Positions 60,657 to 64,000 of a stretch of 64,000 nt of DNA are shown here, piece by piece. Source of the DNA: Toxotes chatareus (Eukaryota; Chordata; Actinopteri; Toxotidae); the NCBI GenBank assembly GCA_016801885.1, contig CM028884.1, forward strand, positions 11,660,181 through 11,724,180. Direction: 5' to 3'. The notes beneath the pieces were generated by a model. It had not been told where the DNA came from, searched no databases, and was given only the letters and a program-made list of their open reading frames with translations. How positions within the stretch are numbered: position 1 is the stretch's first letter; every line of letters begins with the position of its first letter. The translations under genes and the position numbers were made by a program.

Positions 60657-63395
60657 ATGTTTCGGGAACACTTGACAGACTAACCACATCCTCCGAGTCC
60701 ATAAACAGTCAGCATGGGTAGCTGAGTAACAGGCCTAGCTGTCATCAGCTCTGATGGACTTTTATGAACTGAAGGTATCACAACACTGCTGATAAATAGT
60801 GTTGACTCAGTAATGCCACAACATCTGGTCAGAGTCAGATGTGACCACTACCTTTTACAGTCACCACTGAATAAAGTCTGTGTCAACCACAGCTGAAAGG
60901 TACTTAATGCAGTGGTACAGATGCACTGCATTATCCTGTTCAACAAGCAAAATGTTGCATTATATACCTGGCATTCAAATAAGCATTAATCCTTATGTAC
61001 AGTGGTCTTTAAGTCTGGGTGAAGTGGCAGCCTGCAGAGTTGCTGCAGAGTCGATCCCGAGTGGGGCCCACTGGCCCAGATCCAGAGGAATACACTCTCT
61101 GTGAGGAACGTCTAAACATGAGATTGGTCAGACTGGAAATGGATCTCTTCATCCACCTTCAGCACAGACAGACACTTCTCGCTTCAGTAGAAACACAGCC
61201 AAGCTGCTTAGTTACACTTAAAGCTCTGTACAATTAATTGATCTAGTTGGCAAGAAAGTGGCTGACAATATGCCCCCCACCCCCCAGAAAAAAAGATCCA
61301 GTAAGAACAACTACTCAAGGCTAAGCCATGTGGAAAAGTCGGGGTATTTAAAATGTAATAAACCTGCTTATATAGTAATTATGGTCACCATAACTAGAGA
61401 AAGATGTATCAGTGCCAGTTAAATGTTTTATTCAGTTTGGCTGAGGAAAGAAACCAAGAAACTAAAATTATGCCTGCAACAAAAGAATCTATTGTTAATG
61501 TTACTAAATAACAAAACTAGGTTTGCAGCTGTCCAATCAATAGTATAGCTCTTAGTCATTTATACATCAAAAAAAATATGAGGTGCTGCAGCATGTCTGA
61601 CAGTAATTGAATTGCTTTCAAAATGGGCTAATTATACGTAGAAAGCAGTTTTGCTGCCAGGTCAGACTGGTTCCACGCTCATCTATTGACAACAATATCC
61701 TAAGTAAGAAAATAAAGCAGCCAGTGAAAAATGTTCCTCCAAAGCATACTATGAGTTATTTATTAATGAGCAGAAGATAGGAAAGCTGACAAATTACAGC
61801 TAAAGAAAAAATGTTATTCAGCAAAATACTTTTTTTTTTTTTTTTGGTCAAAGTATGTGTTTAAAACCATGGATGACAGTTATGTAGCCCTGGTTCACAC
61901 TTCCACAGTGTTTCGTCCCACCACAGTTTCATAAGCTCAGTCCATGCTTGACTAATCAGCTGTGAGCAAACAGCGGCTGGACGGTGGACAGCTGGCTGAG
62001 GCAACGACAACGACAGATACAGGGGCAAAGTGAAAAACTCTTCAAGAATTCAGCAGCTCTTAGTTAAGATTGAGATAAAAGTATAACAGAGCCTGAAATA
62101 CTCAGTTTGTTGCTGTCCAGCAGAAGCCTCACGACATATGCCTTTTCTTTTTTTTTTTTTTTTACTGACAGCTTAAACTGTCTTCCACCACATTGAACTG
62201 AAAGCACAGCACATCCAAACATGTAGTCTCATATATTAGCTTTAGACTGAACGCACATCTGACTGAGTTGAGATTTGGCTGTTCATTGAAGCACGGCATG
62301 AGACAAGTCAACATTAGAGCTCATTAATTGTTGGAAAACTAAAACACACAGCAAATGTAAGCTCATTTGTGGAGTGGAGCATGGCTGCAGTGAGTGGCTG
62401 GGCACCAGATGCTGCCAGTTAATTGCCCTCTGAGAGCAGCTCATTGGCTCAGCTTGAAAATGTACATTATTGTATACTGTCAGTGCAGAGATGCAGATGT
62501 GTATGGAAGCATGCACACACACACACACACCCACACACACAAATTCAACTGACTTCCATTAATTATCTGAAAGTAATTAGCAGCTTCTTTAGCATCACGG
62601 GGTAATCAATAACACACCACCTGGTAAGTGGGTTTTAAACTAGGTATGTCTGCCTCACACACACTCAGGCCATTCTGGGTATACACACCTGCACCCACAC
62701 CCACACCCACAGAAGTACATGGTTTAGTTTCAACAGCTCCCAGGACTGCAAGAATATTTCATGAGTTATTCAGGTGAAGTGCGTGTGACCCAAGTCCAAC
62801 ACTCTGCTTTCACTGTGTTTGTGCGATTGTGTAAGTGAAGGGTGTGAATCATAACAAGGACAAAAAAAAGGAAACAAACAGACGAAACATTCAAACAAAA
62901 AAATACAGAGAAACTGTAGCTGCAACCAAGAGCAGCAGAGTAAAGCAAAGGGCCTGCAGGATGAAAGCTATCAAGAAGAAAGCTTCCCGCCATTAACTCC
63001 TTGGTACCCTGCTTCCAAATGCCTCCCTAGCAGCTGCAAACTGCTCGTTATCATGATAAGCCTCGCCAAGACAAACATGAAGCACAGATGACAGAGCATA
63101 CAGTTACGACAGTACAGCTCCACTGACACTGATCCAAGGTAGCACGTCTCCAGTACAGCTTGGTACAGCATTACAGGATGTTACCAGCAACACTTAATGT
63201 AACCCAACTATCAAGAGCATTCACATGATGTATGTGAATGTCAGTGAGGTGGAACGTGCTAACAATTTCACTGGCGACGAGTCTCTGTCAACACAATCCT
63301 CTACATCATGAGATGTAATAGAAATGTTTCTATTACAAAAAAAAAGTGTGATTTCAGATTTTCATGCGTTCATGTCTCCGTTATCAGCTTCTTAC

Positions 63396-63443
63396 CTTTT
63401 TGCTGAGGGAAATGCAGCCTTGGATGTCTGCTGATCTTCACAG
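63396..63443 (-). other. tln2: Predicted non-coding 5' UTR exon of tln2
   Basis: A 48-nt segment is bounded on the minus strand by a pyrimidine-rich acceptor (TTTGTCTTTTCAG) and a near-consensus donor (AAAAAG|GTAAGAAG). Its sequence starts CTGTGAAGATCAG and contains no ATG, as expected of leader sequence. Joined to the start-codon exon it would make 84 nt of leader without an upstream start. Talin genes are known to begin with non-coding exons far from the start codon. Because it has an acceptor it is internal, so the promoter lies further upstream, beyond 64000. No transcript supports it here; other leader exons could exist in the 16.9 kb intron. Confidence 0.5.
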
Positions 63444-64000
63444 CTGAAAAGACAAACAGTGGACATTTATGAGACAAATGTACAGAATTTGTATATATAG
63501 CTTTGCACAGAAAGATAATTATAAATGTCCTCTAAGTGTAAGAAATGGATTCACATAGGAGTGTTACTGCTCTGCAGAGATTTCCAGGCACAAAATGCCC
63601 AGCACCATATTTTTAGATATTTGTAACAGGCCATGCCATATGTGGCACCACATGAGGATAAGACACACTCAAGGCATAAGAAAATGAAGATATGCAAAAC
63701 AGTTAGAAGCTTGCTGTCGAGAATAAGGAGACAATTACGGCTGGTTAAGTAGATGAATGCAAATTTTAAAAAGCATGTTCATCTAATACAGCAAAGATAT
63801 TGCAGTCTTTTTTTTTTCCCCTGAATATTTTCAGTGCTAAAAATGAAGAGCTCCAAAAACAGAACTAAGCCCATGTGACACGGGAGCCCTCCACTAAATA
63901 TGCAAATAATGTTTTTCTAAGCAGACAGGAACATACAGTATGGCAGGCATATAAATTATTGAATAGTGAAATATCATATTATGATTGCATTGTTAAATAA
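63444..64000. other. Upstream intron sequence, no gene seen
   Basis: AT-rich sequence upstream of the predicted leader exon, with a poly-T run near 63808. No open reading frame of note, CpG-rich promoter or RNA gene was recognised. Confidence 0.5.

Larger units (their letters stand above)
46470..63395 (-). other. tln2: First large tln2 intron (leader exon to start-codon exon)
   Basis: A 16.9 kb interval with no coding exon that I could recognise on either strand. It holds two copies of a dispersed repeat (50865-51385 and 52558-53100), a 28-nt poly-T run at 50365-50392, dinucleotide tracts near 46830, 56890 and 62515, a (CACAG)n run at 60634-60656, and RFX-like X-box sequences at 57588-57601 and 52984-52997. 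If the exon at 63396-63443 is wrong, this region is simply 5' flank and first intron. Confidence 0.6.

Overview
The window is vertebrate, and specifically teleost, genomic DNA. It is AT-rich and full of short introns, dinucleotide repeats and degenerate interspersed repeats, some of which resemble families I know from percomorph fish. Almost all of it is one gene read on the minus strand: talin-2 (tln2). Fifty-six coding exons, all with GT donors and AG acceptors, could be placed from the start codon at 46431-46433 to the stop codon at 1446-1448. The phases agree at every junction and the predicted protein is 2542 residues, the length I recall for human talin-2. Talin-2 rather than talin-1 is indicated by the N-terminus (KICVRQCNVVKTMQFEPSTA), by KVGSIPANA in R13 and by EAMRRLQ near the C-terminus. 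I cannot tell which teleost duplicate (tln2a or tln2b) this is.

Layout from high to low coordinates: 63444-64000 is upstream intron. A 48-nt non-coding 5' UTR exon is predicted at 63396-63443. A 16.9 kb intron (46470-63395) carries two copies of a dispersed repeat family and several microsatellites. The FERM head (F0-F3) is encoded by exons 1-10 (46433-38399), the linker with the calpain-type site by exons 11-12, and rod bundles R1-R13 plus the dimerisation helix by exons 13-56 (35927-1446). The 3' UTR runs off the low-coordinate end. No other protein-coding gene is visible on either strand.

Three things sit inside the gene. (1) miR-190a lies in the intron between exons 52 and 53, in the host's orientation; the mature sequence matches the known microRNA. 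(2) A candidate 6-nt microexon (5563-5568) with strong splice sites on both sides lies in the intron between exons 51 and 52. It would add Asp-Gly to the linker between rod bundles R12 and R13, just before the C-terminal actin-binding module. (3) UG repeats lie at or just upstream of several 3' splice sites, including that of exon 51, the exon before the microexon.

The protein links the cytoplasmic tails of integrin beta subunits (F3) to actin and vinculin (rod). The microRNA is probably made from the same primary transcript. Exon boundaries were read by eye from splice signals and remembered talin sequence; no alignment or expression data were used.
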